A stretch of DNA of 64,000 nt from JAWKHR01 sp041394725 (lineage in GTDB: Bacteria; Acidobacteriota; Vicinamibacteria; Vicinamibacterales; SCN-69-37). Position 1 is the first letter of the stretch. Each line of letters begins with the position of its first letter. The stretch spans positions 1 to 64,000 of the forward strand of contig JAWKHR010000023.1 of the NCBI GenBank assembly GCA_041394725.1. The letters are read 5' to 3'. A model generated the notes under the pieces. It had not been told where the DNA came from. It was given only the letters and a program-made list of their open reading frames with translations, and ran no database searches. Positions 1 to 7,325 of the stretch are shown piece after piece. Both the position numbers and the translations under genes were made by a program.

Positions 1-530
1 TCGATCGGGTGCGTCGAGACCGGCACCTGCAGCGTGGTGCGCGCGACCACCTCCTCGCGGTCGTACCCGACCAGCGTGGTGGTGCGGCGTCGCGGCGTGC
101 CCTCGTAGGTGCCGTCGAGATCGACGAAGTAGACGGGCCCGGGCCGCCGCGCGTCGTACGACACGCAGGAATGCAGGCCGGCGCCGATGAACGCCAGGTG
201 CGAATCGGCGTTGGCGGGTTCCGTCGCGCGCTGTTCGGGCGCGAGTTCCTCGCGCAGGTCGAGCTGGTCGTGCTTGTAGCCGGCGCCCTCGGGGAACACC
301 GTGCGGAAGAGATCGAGATACGGCCGCAGGCCCTGCGGCTTCGAGGCCAGCCGCGCCGCCAGGCTCTGCGGCAGGTAGCCGGCCGTCGTATGGCCGGTGG
401 CGTAGAAGCAGCGCCGGAACCGGGACAGCGCGTCCCCGTGGGTTTCGGCGGCTCGCGCCCGCACGTCAATGAGGTCCAGCCGCGCGCGAGGCGTCAGCTG
501 CAGCGACAGTTCCAGTGGTGGCACGGGCAC
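1..530 (-). CDS. YjbQ-like (UPF0047-type) protein, 3' end outside the window
   Basis: This frame opens at a GTG and stays open for 176 codons to the window edge, so the C-terminus is missing. The translation has the spaced motifs of the YjbQ/UPF0047 fold: GHTTAGY near residue 47, a GYKHDQL segment near 87, a conserved NADSHLAF segment near 108, and a late GTYEGTPRR stretch that matches the GTWQGI...R region of that family. YjbQ proteins have been linked to a secondary thiamine-phosphate synthase activity; no activity can be claimed here. The protein is already longer than the usual 130-140 residues and is divergent, so it may be a separate subfamily. It is transcribed away from the DUF6920-type gene to its right. 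Confidence 0.6.
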   Translation of the reverse strand, partial: MPVPPLELSLQLTPRARLDLIDVRARAAETHGDALSRFRRCFYATGHTTAGYLPQSLAARLASKPQGLRPYLDLFRTVFPEGAGYKHDQLDLREELAPEQRATEPANADSHLAFIGAGLHSCVSYDARRPGPVYFVDLDGTYEGTPRRRTTTLVGYDREEVVARTTLQVPVSTHPI

Positions 531-589
531 TCGGTCTGACGAAAGGGTAACAAATCCCGCTGCCGCCGGGGAGCCGGCGCGGCCAGTTC

Positions 590-612
590 ATGACTTTGTA
601 ACACAGAGTCAT
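590..612. promoter_or_regulatory. Candidate operator palindrome in a divergent intergenic region
   Basis: Two 10-bp arms, ATGACTTTGT and ACAGAGTCAT, pair at 9 of 10 positions around the 3-bp centre AAC. The site lies in the 242-bp gap between the minus-strand gene starting at 530 and the plus-strand gene starting at 773. The TGAC...GTCA outline resembles binding sites of TetR-family repressors, but no such regulator is visible in the window. I see nothing else recognisable in this gap. Confidence 0.45.
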
Positions 613-772
613 TCACCGGTCAAATCGGGCCCCGACGGGACCGCCGTGCGGGGAATCCCGCGCCCGTCGGTCGTCCCGCCCCGCGGAGGCCGGCCGGACT
701 CGTCCTCGGCGAGGTCTGGCTCTTGCACCACTCCTGTACATGACGGCGGCGAGGCCGGGAAAGGCGGGGCGT

Positions 773-1624
773 ATGACCTGGTGGCTCGGAGGCGCGTTCG
801 TCCTGCTGACGATCGCGATCGCCGCACTCGGCCTCGGTCGATCGCGCTGGCAGCGGACCTCGGCGGCGCTGAGCGATGCCCTCGTGGACATGCCGGGACC
901 GACGGCGGCCGACGCGGGCCGCGCCGGCATGCCCGACGACCTGCCGGCGCCCGTCGCGCGCTGGTTCCAGCGGGCGATGCCCGCTGGCGCGCCACCGCTC
1001 ATCGGCGTCGAGCTGAGACAGGAGGGCGACTTCCGGACCGGCGCGGGCGAGGAGACGTGGCGGCCGTTCACCGCCTGGCAGCGGTTCCGCGCCGACGTGC
1101 CCGGCTTCATCTGGGCCGCGGAGATCCGGATGGCGCCGATGATGCCGGTGTTCGTCCGCGACAGCTACGTGGACGGTCGCGGCCGGATGCAGGCCTCGCT
1201 GCTCGGGCTCCGCACGATGGTGGACGAGTCCGGCAAGCCCGAGCTCGACGCGGGCGCGCTGCTGCGCTACCTCGCCGAGGCCGTGTGGTTTCCGCCGGCG
1301 TGGCGGCCGGGCCGCGGCGTGACGTGGACCGGGATCGACGACCGGTCGGCGCGCGTGACCCTGACCGATCGCGGGACCACCGTGAGCGGCATCGTCCGCT
1401 TCACCGATCAGGGCGACGTGGCGGAGTTCTTCTCGCCGGATCGCTTCCGCGAGGTGTCGGGCGCGTACGTGCCCACGCCGTGGCTCGTGCGCTGTGCCGC
1501 CCACGCGGAGTTCAGCGGCTTCCGGGTGCCCACCGAGTGCGAGGTGATCTGGCAGCTGCCCGAGGGGCCGCAGCCGTACTGGCGCGGCCGCGTCGTGGAC
1601 GTGCGGTACGACTTCGGGAGCTGA
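773..1624 (+). CDS. DUF6920/DUF6544-type membrane-anchored protein
   Basis: The 283-residue product has one N-terminal membrane segment (about residues 3-23) followed by a soluble domain. The order of motifs matches the uncharacterised DUF6920/DUF6544 family: LPAPVARWFQRAMP, then RQEGDF, WRPFTAWQRF, FIWAAEIRMAP, LRYLAEAVWFPPAW, and a terminal PYWRGRVVDVRYDF. The function of the family is unknown. I prefer the ATG at 773 over the in-frame ATG at 740 because a GGGAAAGGCGGGG purine run precedes it and the hydrophobic segment then begins at once. It could be controlled from the palindrome at 590-612. Confidence 0.75.
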   Translation: MTWWLGGAFVLLTIAIAALGLGRSRWQRTSAALSDALVDMPGPTAADAGRAGMPDDLPAPVARWFQRAMPAGAPPLIGVELRQEGDFRTGAGEETWRPFTAWQRFRADVPGFIWAAEIRMAPMMPVFVRDSYVDGRGRMQASLLGLRTMVDESGKPELDAGALLRYLAEAVWFPPAWRPGRGVTWTGIDDRSARVTLTDRGTTVSGIVRFTDQGDVAEFFSPDRFREVSGAYVPTPWLVRCAAHAEFSGFRVPTECEVIWQLPEGPQPYWRGRVVDVRYDFGS

Positions 1625-1758
1625 CGGCGGCCGGGGATCCGATCAGAATCGTGCGCCGGACGACGGACTCGCGCGCGGGCGGGCGCGGGGCGATCGCGGT
1701 TCGCGCGAAATACCGTGCAGGCCCGCTGGCCCCGCGCTTGCATCGTCATCGGCCGGCC

Positions 1759-2355
1759 ATGATCCAGGATCGGCCCAAGGCCGTTCGCGACGGGTACGCG
1801 CCCGCCCCGTTCTTCTTCTGCCAGACCACCGACCGCGGCGACACGCGACTGGTCGCCTGGACCGGTACCGTCCTGTCGCAGCGTACGGTGCTCGAGGCGC
1901 TCGTGCTGCAGCTCCCGTCGCGCGTCGAGCTCGTGCTGAAGGTGTGGCTCGAGTCGGACGACCTGGTGGACGAGAGCGGCGCGATGGTGGCCGAGTGGCG
2001 TCGCTACGACGGCGTGGCCTCGCGTGGCGCGCTGCTCGAGGCGCTGTCGCGGTGCGAGGGCCTGATCTTCCGCGACGGCCGCAGCCAGCTCTGCGTGCGG
2101 CACCCGCGCACGCGCGACTACATCGTGTTCGACGAGTACGGCGTGTTCTACGTCTACTCGAACGCGCCGGCGTTCCGCGCGGTGTTCGTGACGCACGGCT
2201 TCGTGGAGCGGGAGGAGCCCCTCATCGCCGACGGTACGTGCTGGCGCACGCAGCCGCCCGATGGCCGCGCCGCGGAGGCCGAGTTCGTCCGTCTGCTCCG
2301 GCTCGAACCGATGCCGGCGCCGGGCGCCGCGCACCCGTCGAGCGCCGTGCACTGA
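1759..2355 (+). CDS. Hypothetical protein
   Basis: The 198-residue product is not recognised. It has normal codon use for the window and no signal peptide or membrane segment. It is rich in acidic and aromatic residues, with hydrophobic blocks such as VFDEYGVFYVYSN near residue 125 that suggest a compact soluble fold. The frame is open well upstream, but the ATG at 1759 is the first start after the neighbouring gene and fits the change in composition. It ends 29 bp before the stop of the convergent molybdenum hydroxylase gene. Confidence 0.6.
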   Translation: MIQDRPKAVRDGYAPAPFFFCQTTDRGDTRLVAWTGTVLSQRTVLEALVLQLPSRVELVLKVWLESDDLVDESGAMVAEWRRYDGVASRGALLEALSRCEGLIFRDGRSQLCVRHPRTRDYIVFDEYGVFYVYSNAPAFRAVFVTHGFVEREEPLIADGTCWRTQPPDGRAAEAEFVRLLRLEPMPAPGAAHPSSAVH

Positions 2356-2384
2356 AACCGGGCGCGCCGGTTGGCGGGCCGGCC

Positions 2385-4517
2385 TCAGGACGTCGCCGGC
2401 AACCGGATCGGCAGCCGCCGCGCGCGGAACCCCGTCGCGGCGAACAGCGCGTTGGCCACCGCCGGCGCGATGCCGGGCGTGGACGCCTCGCCGATCCCGC
2501 CCGGATTCTCCCGGCTCGGCACGACGTGCACGTCCACGACGGGCGCTTCCGGCATGCGGATGACGTCGTAGTTGCCGAAGCTCGTCTCGTTGACGCGGCC
2601 GCCCGTCAGCGTGATCGCGCCCTTGAGCGCCGCGGACAGCCCGTAGACGATCCCGCTCCGGATCTGCTGGGCGACGATCGCCGGGTTGACCACCTGGCCG
2701 CAATCCACGGCGCACGTCACGCGGTGCACGACGACACGGTCGCGGTCCACCGACACCTCGGCGACCTGCGCGGTGAAGCTGCCGATGTTGTCCGAGACCG
2801 CCAGGCCGCGGCCGTGCCCGTCGGGGAGCGGCGTGCCCCATCCGGCGGCCCGCGCCGCGACGTCCAGCGCGCGAAGCAGTCGCGGCTCGTGCGCGAGCAG
2901 TCGCCGCCGCGCCTCCAGCGGATCGCGCCCTCCGGCGGCGATGAGCTCGTCGAGGAACGACTCGGTGAAGAACACGTTCTGCGAGTAGCCCACCGAGCGC
3001 CAGTAGCTGACGGGCACGCCGGCGTCGGGGTTGTGGTACTCGACGCGCAGGTGGGGCAGCCCGTAGGGCATGTTGGCGAGGCCCTCGACGGCCGTGCGGT
3101 CCACGCCGGGCCTCGGTCCCCGGAACGACGGGCACGCCGCGCGGGCGTGGACCGCGGCGGGCCAGCCGTCCTCGTCGATCGCGCCGCTGAAGCGCACCAC
3201 CGACGCGGGCCGGTAGGTGTCGTGCTGCGTGTCGTCCTCGCGCGACCAGGTCAGCTTCACCGGCGCGCCGATGGCCTTCGAGATCTCGACGGCCTCGCCG
3301 ACGTAGTCGGAGCCGGCGCGGCGTCCGAACCCGCCGCCCATGTAGAGCGTGTGGATCGTCACGCGTTCGCGCGGCAGGCTGGTGACGCGCATGGCCGCCG
3401 ACTCGGCGGCCGACTGGCCCTGCGTCGAGGCCCAGACCTCGCAACGGTCGGCGCGGACGTCGGCCGTGCAGTTGAGCGGCTCCATCGGCGCGTGGGCCAG
3501 GTACGGGACGTCGTAGATCGCCTCGACGCGCCGCGCGTCGGTCGCCGAGGCGATCGCCGCCAGCGCGTCGCCCTCGGCGCGCGCCTCGTCGCCGGGAGTC
3601 GCCGTCAGGTCGGTGAACATCCGCCGCAGGCTGTCGCTCGTGTTGCCGGCGTAGCGTCCCTCGTCCCACGTGATCTCGAGCGCCTGGCGGCCCTGCATCG
3701 CGGCCCAGGTGTTGCGGGCGACGACGGCGACGCCGGTCGAGACGGTGACGACGTCGAGGACGTCCTGGACCTGCCGCGCGCGGGCGTCGTCGACGCGCGC
3801 CAGCCGTCCGCCGAAGACGGGGCAGCGGGCGATCACCGCGTAGCGCAGGTCCGGCACGCGCGTGTCGATGCCGAAGGCCGCGGTGCCATCGACCTTGGCG
3901 GGCGTATCGAGCCGCGGTACGGGCGTGCCGATGAGCTCGAACTGCGACGGGTCCTTCAGCCGCGGGTTCGAGGGGCCGGGCAGTGCCGCCGCCGCGTCGG
4001 CGAGCGCGCCGTAGCGCAGCCGCGCGCCGCTGACGGTGTTGATCACCGCGCCGCGCTCAGCCCGGCAGGCCGACGGCGCGACGTTCCAGCGCGCCGCCGC
4101 GGCCGCGATCAGCCGCTCGCGCGCCTCGGCGCCCGCCTCGCGCAGCGGGTTCCAGGACCCGCGGATGCTCGAACTGCCGTAGACGCCCTGCGACCGGCCG
4201 TACTTCGGGTCCACGCCGGGGAACTCGGTGCGGATGGCGGACCAGTCGCACTCGAGCTCCTCGGCGAGCAGCATCGCCAGCGAGGTGACCGTGCCCTGGC
4301 CCATCTCCGCCTTGTGGATGAACAGCGTCACGACGTCGTCGGTGCCGACGTGGATGAAGGCGTTCAGCTCGACGGCCTCCGCCGCCGCATCGAGACCCGC
4401 GCGGGACGGTCCCGCGACGGCGCGGGACGGGAAGGTGAAGGCGACGAGCAGGCCGCCGGCGCCCGCGGCGCCGAGGCGGAGGAAGTCGCGCCGGGGAAGC
4501 GTGCCGCGCGCGCTCAT
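2385..4517 (-). CDS. Molybdenum hydroxylase large subunit (IorB-like, xanthine dehydrogenase family)
   Basis: The 710-residue protein is the molybdopterin-binding subunit of a two-subunit hydroxylase like isoquinoline 1-oxidoreductase. It starts with a Tat signal (RRDFLRLG, arginines 9-10, then a hydrophobic stretch), so the enzyme is expected in the periplasm. Diagnostic segments are KAEMGQGTVTSLAMLLAEEL, VPRLDTPAKVDGTAAFGID, YMGGGFGRRA and the C-terminal GGIGEASTPG, whose Glu (about residue 677) matches the catalytic Glu of the family. Its ATG overlaps the stop of the iron-sulfur subunit by 4 bp, so the two are co-translated. The substrate cannot be read from sequence; aldehydes or N-heterocycles are typical. 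No dedicated cytochrome partner is adjacent, although a tetraheme protein lies at 6.6 kb. Confidence 0.9.
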   Translation of the reverse strand: MSARGTLPRRDFLRLGAAGAGGLLVAFTFPSRAVAGPSRAGLDAAAEAVELNAFIHVGTDDVVTLFIHKAEMGQGTVTSLAMLLAEELECDWSAIRTEFPGVDPKYGRSQGVYGSSSIRGSWNPLREAGAEARERLIAAAAARWNVAPSACRAERGAVINTVSGARLRYGALADAAAALPGPSNPRLKDPSQFELIGTPVPRLDTPAKVDGTAAFGIDTRVPDLRYAVIARCPVFGGRLARVDDARARQVQDVLDVVTVSTGVAVVARNTWAAMQGRQALEITWDEGRYAGNTSDSLRRMFTDLTATPGDEARAEGDALAAIASATDARRVEAIYDVPYLAHAPMEPLNCTADVRADRCEVWASTQGQSAAESAAMRVTSLPRERVTIHTLYMGGGFGRRAGSDYVGEAVEISKAIGAPVKLTWSREDDTQHDTYRPASVVRFSGAIDEDGWPAAVHARAACPSFRGPRPGVDRTAVEGLANMPYGLPHLRVEYHNPDAGVPVSYWRSVGYSQNVFFTESFLDELIAAGGRDPLEARRRLLAHEPRLLRALDVAARAAGWGTPLPDGHGRGLAVSDNIGSFTAQVAEVSVDRDRVVVHRVTCAVDCGQVVNPAIVAQQIRSGIVYGLSAALKGAITLTGGRVNETSFGNYDVIRMPEAPVVDVHVVPSRENPGGIGEASTPGIAPAVANALFAATGFRARRLPIRLPATS

Positions 4518-4984
4518 CGCGCGCCACCCTGGGCGAGCGTGGCCGCCCGGTGGATGGCCGCGCGGATCGCCTCGTAGGTGCCGCAGCGGCAGATGTTGCC
4601 GCGCATCGCGAGGTCGATGTCCGCGTCGGTCGGCGACGGCGTGCGCGCCAGCAGCGCCGAGGCAGCCATGATCTGCCCGGCCTGGCAGTAGCCACACTGC
4701 GGCACGTCGAGCGCCACCCAGGCCTGCTGGACGGGATGCGGCCCGCCGGCCGACAGGCCCTCGATCGTGGTCACGGCCTTGCCGGCGACGTTGCGCATGG
4801 GCACACTGCACGACTTCACGGCGCGCCCGTCGAGGTGCACGGTGCAGGCCCCGCACTGCGACAGGCCGCAGCCGAACTTGGTGCCGGTGAGTCCCAGCGT
4901 GTCGCGCAACACCCACAGGAGCGGCATCTCCGCGGGGGCGTCGACGGTCCGCCGGGAGCCGTTGAGCGTGAATTCCACGGCCAT
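4514..4984 (-). CDS. Molybdenum hydroxylase small [2Fe-2S] subunit (IorA-like)
   Basis: The 156-residue protein has both cluster motifs of the family. The plant-ferredoxin-type site uses Cys39, Cys44, Cys47 and Cys59; the second site uses Cys97, Cys100, Cys132 and Cys134 (GYCQAG and NICRCGTY). It passes electrons from the Mo centre of the large subunit encoded directly downstream. The start at 4984 is supported by a strong GGGAGG ribosome site seven bases upstream; a longer reading to 5071 would add residues from the AT-rich repeat and is rejected. It lacks its own signal, as expected if it is carried across the membrane with the Tat-signalled large subunit. Confidence 0.92.
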   Translation of the reverse strand: MAVEFTLNGSRRTVDAPAEMPLLWVLRDTLGLTGTKFGCGLSQCGACTVHLDGRAVKSCSVPMRNVAGKAVTTIEGLSAGGPHPVQQAWVALDVPQCGYCQAGQIMAASALLARTPSPTDADIDLAMRGNICRCGTYEAIRAAIHRAATLAQGGAR

Positions 4985-5041
4985 CTGGTCCTCCCAGCGG
5001 CCAGTATGGCCCCAAACGACCGATCGGCCAAGGTCACGCAA

Positions 5042-5275
5042 TCGCCCAATCGCCAATTGCGAAATCACCAATCACCCAAAATCCCCAATCCCCCGATCCC
5101 CCAATCACCAATCACCAATTGTTCAATCGCCGATTGTTCAATTGCCCAATCACCCCAATTGGCGAATCGCCCATTGCCCAATTGCCAATTCCCTTCCAAT
5201 CACCAATCCCCGGATCCCAAATCCCCAATCAATCACCAATCACCGATCATCAATCACCAATTCCGATAGACTTCC
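5042..5275. repeat. AT-rich short-period repeat array (CCAATC words)
   Basis: About 230 bp are built from variants of CAATCACC, CAATCCCC and CAATTGCC with a 6-10 bp period. The base composition is far more AT-rich than the rest of the window. It fills almost all of the 303-bp gap (4985-5287) between the divergent hydroxylase operon and the secreted-protein gene. The word order near its right end (CCCAAATCCCCAATCAATC, then GATCATCAATC) recurs in the array at 58.8-59.1 kb, so the two are copies of one family and not chance low-complexity DNA. The spacing is too irregular for CRISPR. Confidence 0.85.
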
Positions 5276-5287
5276 CCCGAGGTCCCC

Positions 5288-6484
5288 ATGCGCCTGAGAA
5301 TCGTCGTCGCCGGATCGCTCGTGGCCGCCGCCCTCGTGTCCGCGCCGTCGTGGCTGGCCGCCCAGCGCGGCCGCGGCGGGAACAACCCGTTTCCCGGCGG
5401 GACCAATCCCGACGGGTCGCTCCGGCCGTCGCGGCCGGTGACGCAGCTGTTCACGCAGGACGCCTACACCGAGTACGAAATCCTCGCGCCGGGATCCGAG
5501 TCGTTCCGCATCCGGTACCTGCCGGAGACGAGCCGCGCCGGCGCGACCGAGCTGGTCAACGCCACGCGCGGCGGCAGCGAGGGATCGGGCATCGAGGTCT
5601 ACGACCCGCGCACGGGCGATCCGCTCGAGTTCACCTACGTCGCCGACCCGAACGATCCGGAATCGCACGCCATCCACGCGCAGCTGCCGCGACCCGTCCC
5701 CGAGGGCGGCATCGGACGGGTGCTGATCTACAAGACCTACAAGGACCCGCGCACCTACATGATGAACGGCGACGACATCGTCTGGGTGCGGAGCCTCAGC
5801 GGGTACCGGCTCGGCGTGCTGCTGCCGAAGGGGTTCGCCTTCATCTCGTCCAACGTGGCGGCGCAGCTCCACGTCACGCCGTCGGGCCAGCTCCGGCTCG
5901 CGTTCGCGAACCCGTCGGGCCAGGGCAACCCGGTCACGATCCACGCGCGGCCCACGACCGCCGCGTTCGCGCCGTCGCCGTACACGGACATGTTCTTCGA
6001 CGACATCAAGACGCTGTACGACCTGGGCGCGCCCGAGGCCGGTCGCTTCGGCGTGGAACAGACCTACAGCGACTACCGGAAGGGCCCGACCGCCACGCTC
6101 GACGCGCTCGGCTACCTCGCCCTCGACGACGCGAAGGTCGTCGATCTCGACACCGCGGCCGAGTTGCCGATCTCCGGCCGCGGCGCGTCGGCCACGGTGC
6201 GGCTGGCCGTGCCGATCACGAACGATCGCCAGAGCGCCCACCTGCGCCTGACCGGCACCGTCGCCGACGGGTCCTATCGCCGCGACGGCGACGCGATCGT
6301 GTTCACGCGCACGCTGCACGGCCTGCGGAACACGGTGCTCCTGCCCGAAGGCTACGAGGTCGAGGCCGTGTCGCAGTCGGGCACGATCGGGACGTCGCGC
6401 GGCCGCGCGTTCGTCGCGCTCATCAACCTCAACGCCGAGAACGCCTACCGGGTCACCATCCGCGCGCGTCGCGCGGGACGATAA
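5288..6484 (+). CDS. Secreted protein of unknown function
   Basis: The 398-residue protein opens with a clear Sec signal (residues 1-24, ending WLAAQ). A Gly/Asn-rich linker follows, then a mostly beta-strand-like mature domain with many DPRTG, DPNDPES and GYRLGVLLP segments. I do not recognise the family. The C-terminal region (from about residue 295) looks like a second beta domain, with a HLRLTGTVADGSYRR segment. The start is immediately after the AT-rich repeat, so its promoter, if any, lies in or next to that array. Confidence 0.7.
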   Translation: MRLRIVVAGSLVAAALVSAPSWLAAQRGRGGNNPFPGGTNPDGSLRPSRPVTQLFTQDAYTEYEILAPGSESFRIRYLPETSRAGATELVNATRGGSEGSGIEVYDPRTGDPLEFTYVADPNDPESHAIHAQLPRPVPEGGIGRVLIYKTYKDPRTYMMNGDDIVWVRSLSGYRLGVLLPKGFAFISSNVAAQLHVTPSGQLRLAFANPSGQGNPVTIHARPTTAAFAPSPYTDMFFDDIKTLYDLGAPEAGRFGVEQTYSDYRKGPTATLDALGYLALDDAKVVDLDTAAELPISGRGASATVRLAVPITNDRQSAHLRLTGTVADGSYRRDGDAIVFTRTLHGLRNTVLLPEGYEVEAVSQSGTIGTSRGRAFVALINLNAENAYRVTIRARRAGR

Positions 6485-6598
6485 GGCTCTCCTCACGCCC
6501 GGTGCCCGGCGGCCGGCCCGGCTCCGGAGCCACCCGCCGGGTCGCGCCGCCCCGTGGTTTCGCGACACAATGGTGGCCGTCCCCCGGGAAGGCCAGTC

Positions 6599-7237
6599 AT
6601 GTATCCCGTCCGAGTCCTGACGCTCGCGGGCCTCGTCGCGCTCGCGGGCGCGGGATGGCAGTCGCAGTCGCGTCCCGCCGACCGTGCCGCCGAAGAGGCG
6701 TACAAGAACATCCAGGTCCTCACCGGGCAGCCGGCGTCGGTCGTCGAGCCGATCATGAAGTCGTTCACGAAGGCCCTCGGCGTCGAATGCGGGCACTGCC
6801 ACGTCGTGGACGAGTGGGATCGCGACACGAAGCCCGCGAAGACCGTGGCGCGGCAGATGCTGCGCATGGTGGACGTGCTCGACACCGGCGCGCTGCGCGA
6901 CACGTCCGGCGTGGCGTGCCTCACGTGCCACGGCGGCCGCACCGTGCCGGCGCGCCTTCCGCGCGAGGACTGGGAAGGGCTGGTCGACCGATGGCCGGCG
7001 TCGGCCGCCTCGGCCGATGAGCCCGCGCGGATCCGGATGGCCGTCTATGCCGCGTCTCTCGGCGTCGGCTGCGAGCACTGTCACGTCCCGGACCGCTGGA
7101 CCGACGACTCGAAGCCGGCCTTCCGCCTGACGTCCACGATGACCGGCCTGTTCGAGGTGTTTCCGAAGTACATGCCGGCGTCGGCGCGGACGCAGTGCTA
7201 CATGTGCCACAAGGGATCCACGTCGCCGCAGCGGTGA
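6599..7237 (+). CDS. Tetraheme c-type cytochrome (reaction-centre cytochrome subunit family)
   Basis: The 212-residue exported protein has an N-terminal signal (residues 1-21) and four CxxCH heme sites: CGHCH (64-68), CLTCH (107-111), CEHCH (158-162) and CYMCH (200-204). The two halves are alike, each with a GVECGHCHV or GVGCEHCHV site, a DxKPA segment and then a second heme site. This suggests duplication of a diheme unit. It matches the photosynthetic-reaction-centre cytochrome c subunit family, which is widespread in non-phototrophic Acidobacteria, so phototrophy is not implied. It is likely a periplasmic electron carrier. The ATG at 6599 is chosen over GTG 6554 because GGGAAGG precedes it. 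Confidence 0.85.
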   Translation: MYPVRVLTLAGLVALAGAGWQSQSRPADRAAEEAYKNIQVLTGQPASVVEPIMKSFTKALGVECGHCHVVDEWDRDTKPAKTVARQMLRMVDVLDTGALRDTSGVACLTCHGGRTVPARLPREDWEGLVDRWPASAASADEPARIRMAVYAASLGVGCEHCHVPDRWTDDSKPAFRLTSTMTGLFEVFPKYMPASARTQCYMCHKGSTSPQR

Positions 7238-7261
7238 TGCGCCCATCAGCGCCGGGCACGG

Positions 7262-7290
7262 TTGCGACCGGTCGGGACCGCCGGTAGAGT
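7262..7290 (+). promoter_or_regulatory. Candidate sigma-70-type promoter
   Basis: A TTGCGA element at 7262-7267 and a TAGAGT element at 7285-7290 are separated by exactly 17 bp. The pair lies 35 bp upstream of the ATG at 7326, in the 88-bp gap after the cytochrome gene. This is visual matching only. Confidence 0.4.
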
Positions 7291-7325
7291 GGCGCACACG
7301 TCACGCCGCAGCCGGAGCGCCCCGC

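Noticed and set aside
1944..4577. An 877-codon open frame on the plus strand opposite the molybdenum hydroxylase
   Set aside because: The minus strand holds unmistakable IorB/IorA motifs. The plus translation is low-complexity and crosses gene boundaries.
5042..5275. CRISPR array
   Set aside because: The units vary in sequence and length (6-10 bp), there are no unique 30-40 bp spacers, and no cas genes are nearby.
6599..7237. Evidence for photosynthesis from the reaction-centre-type cytochrome
   Set aside because: The family is widespread in non-phototrophs, and no reaction centre or pigment genes are in the window.
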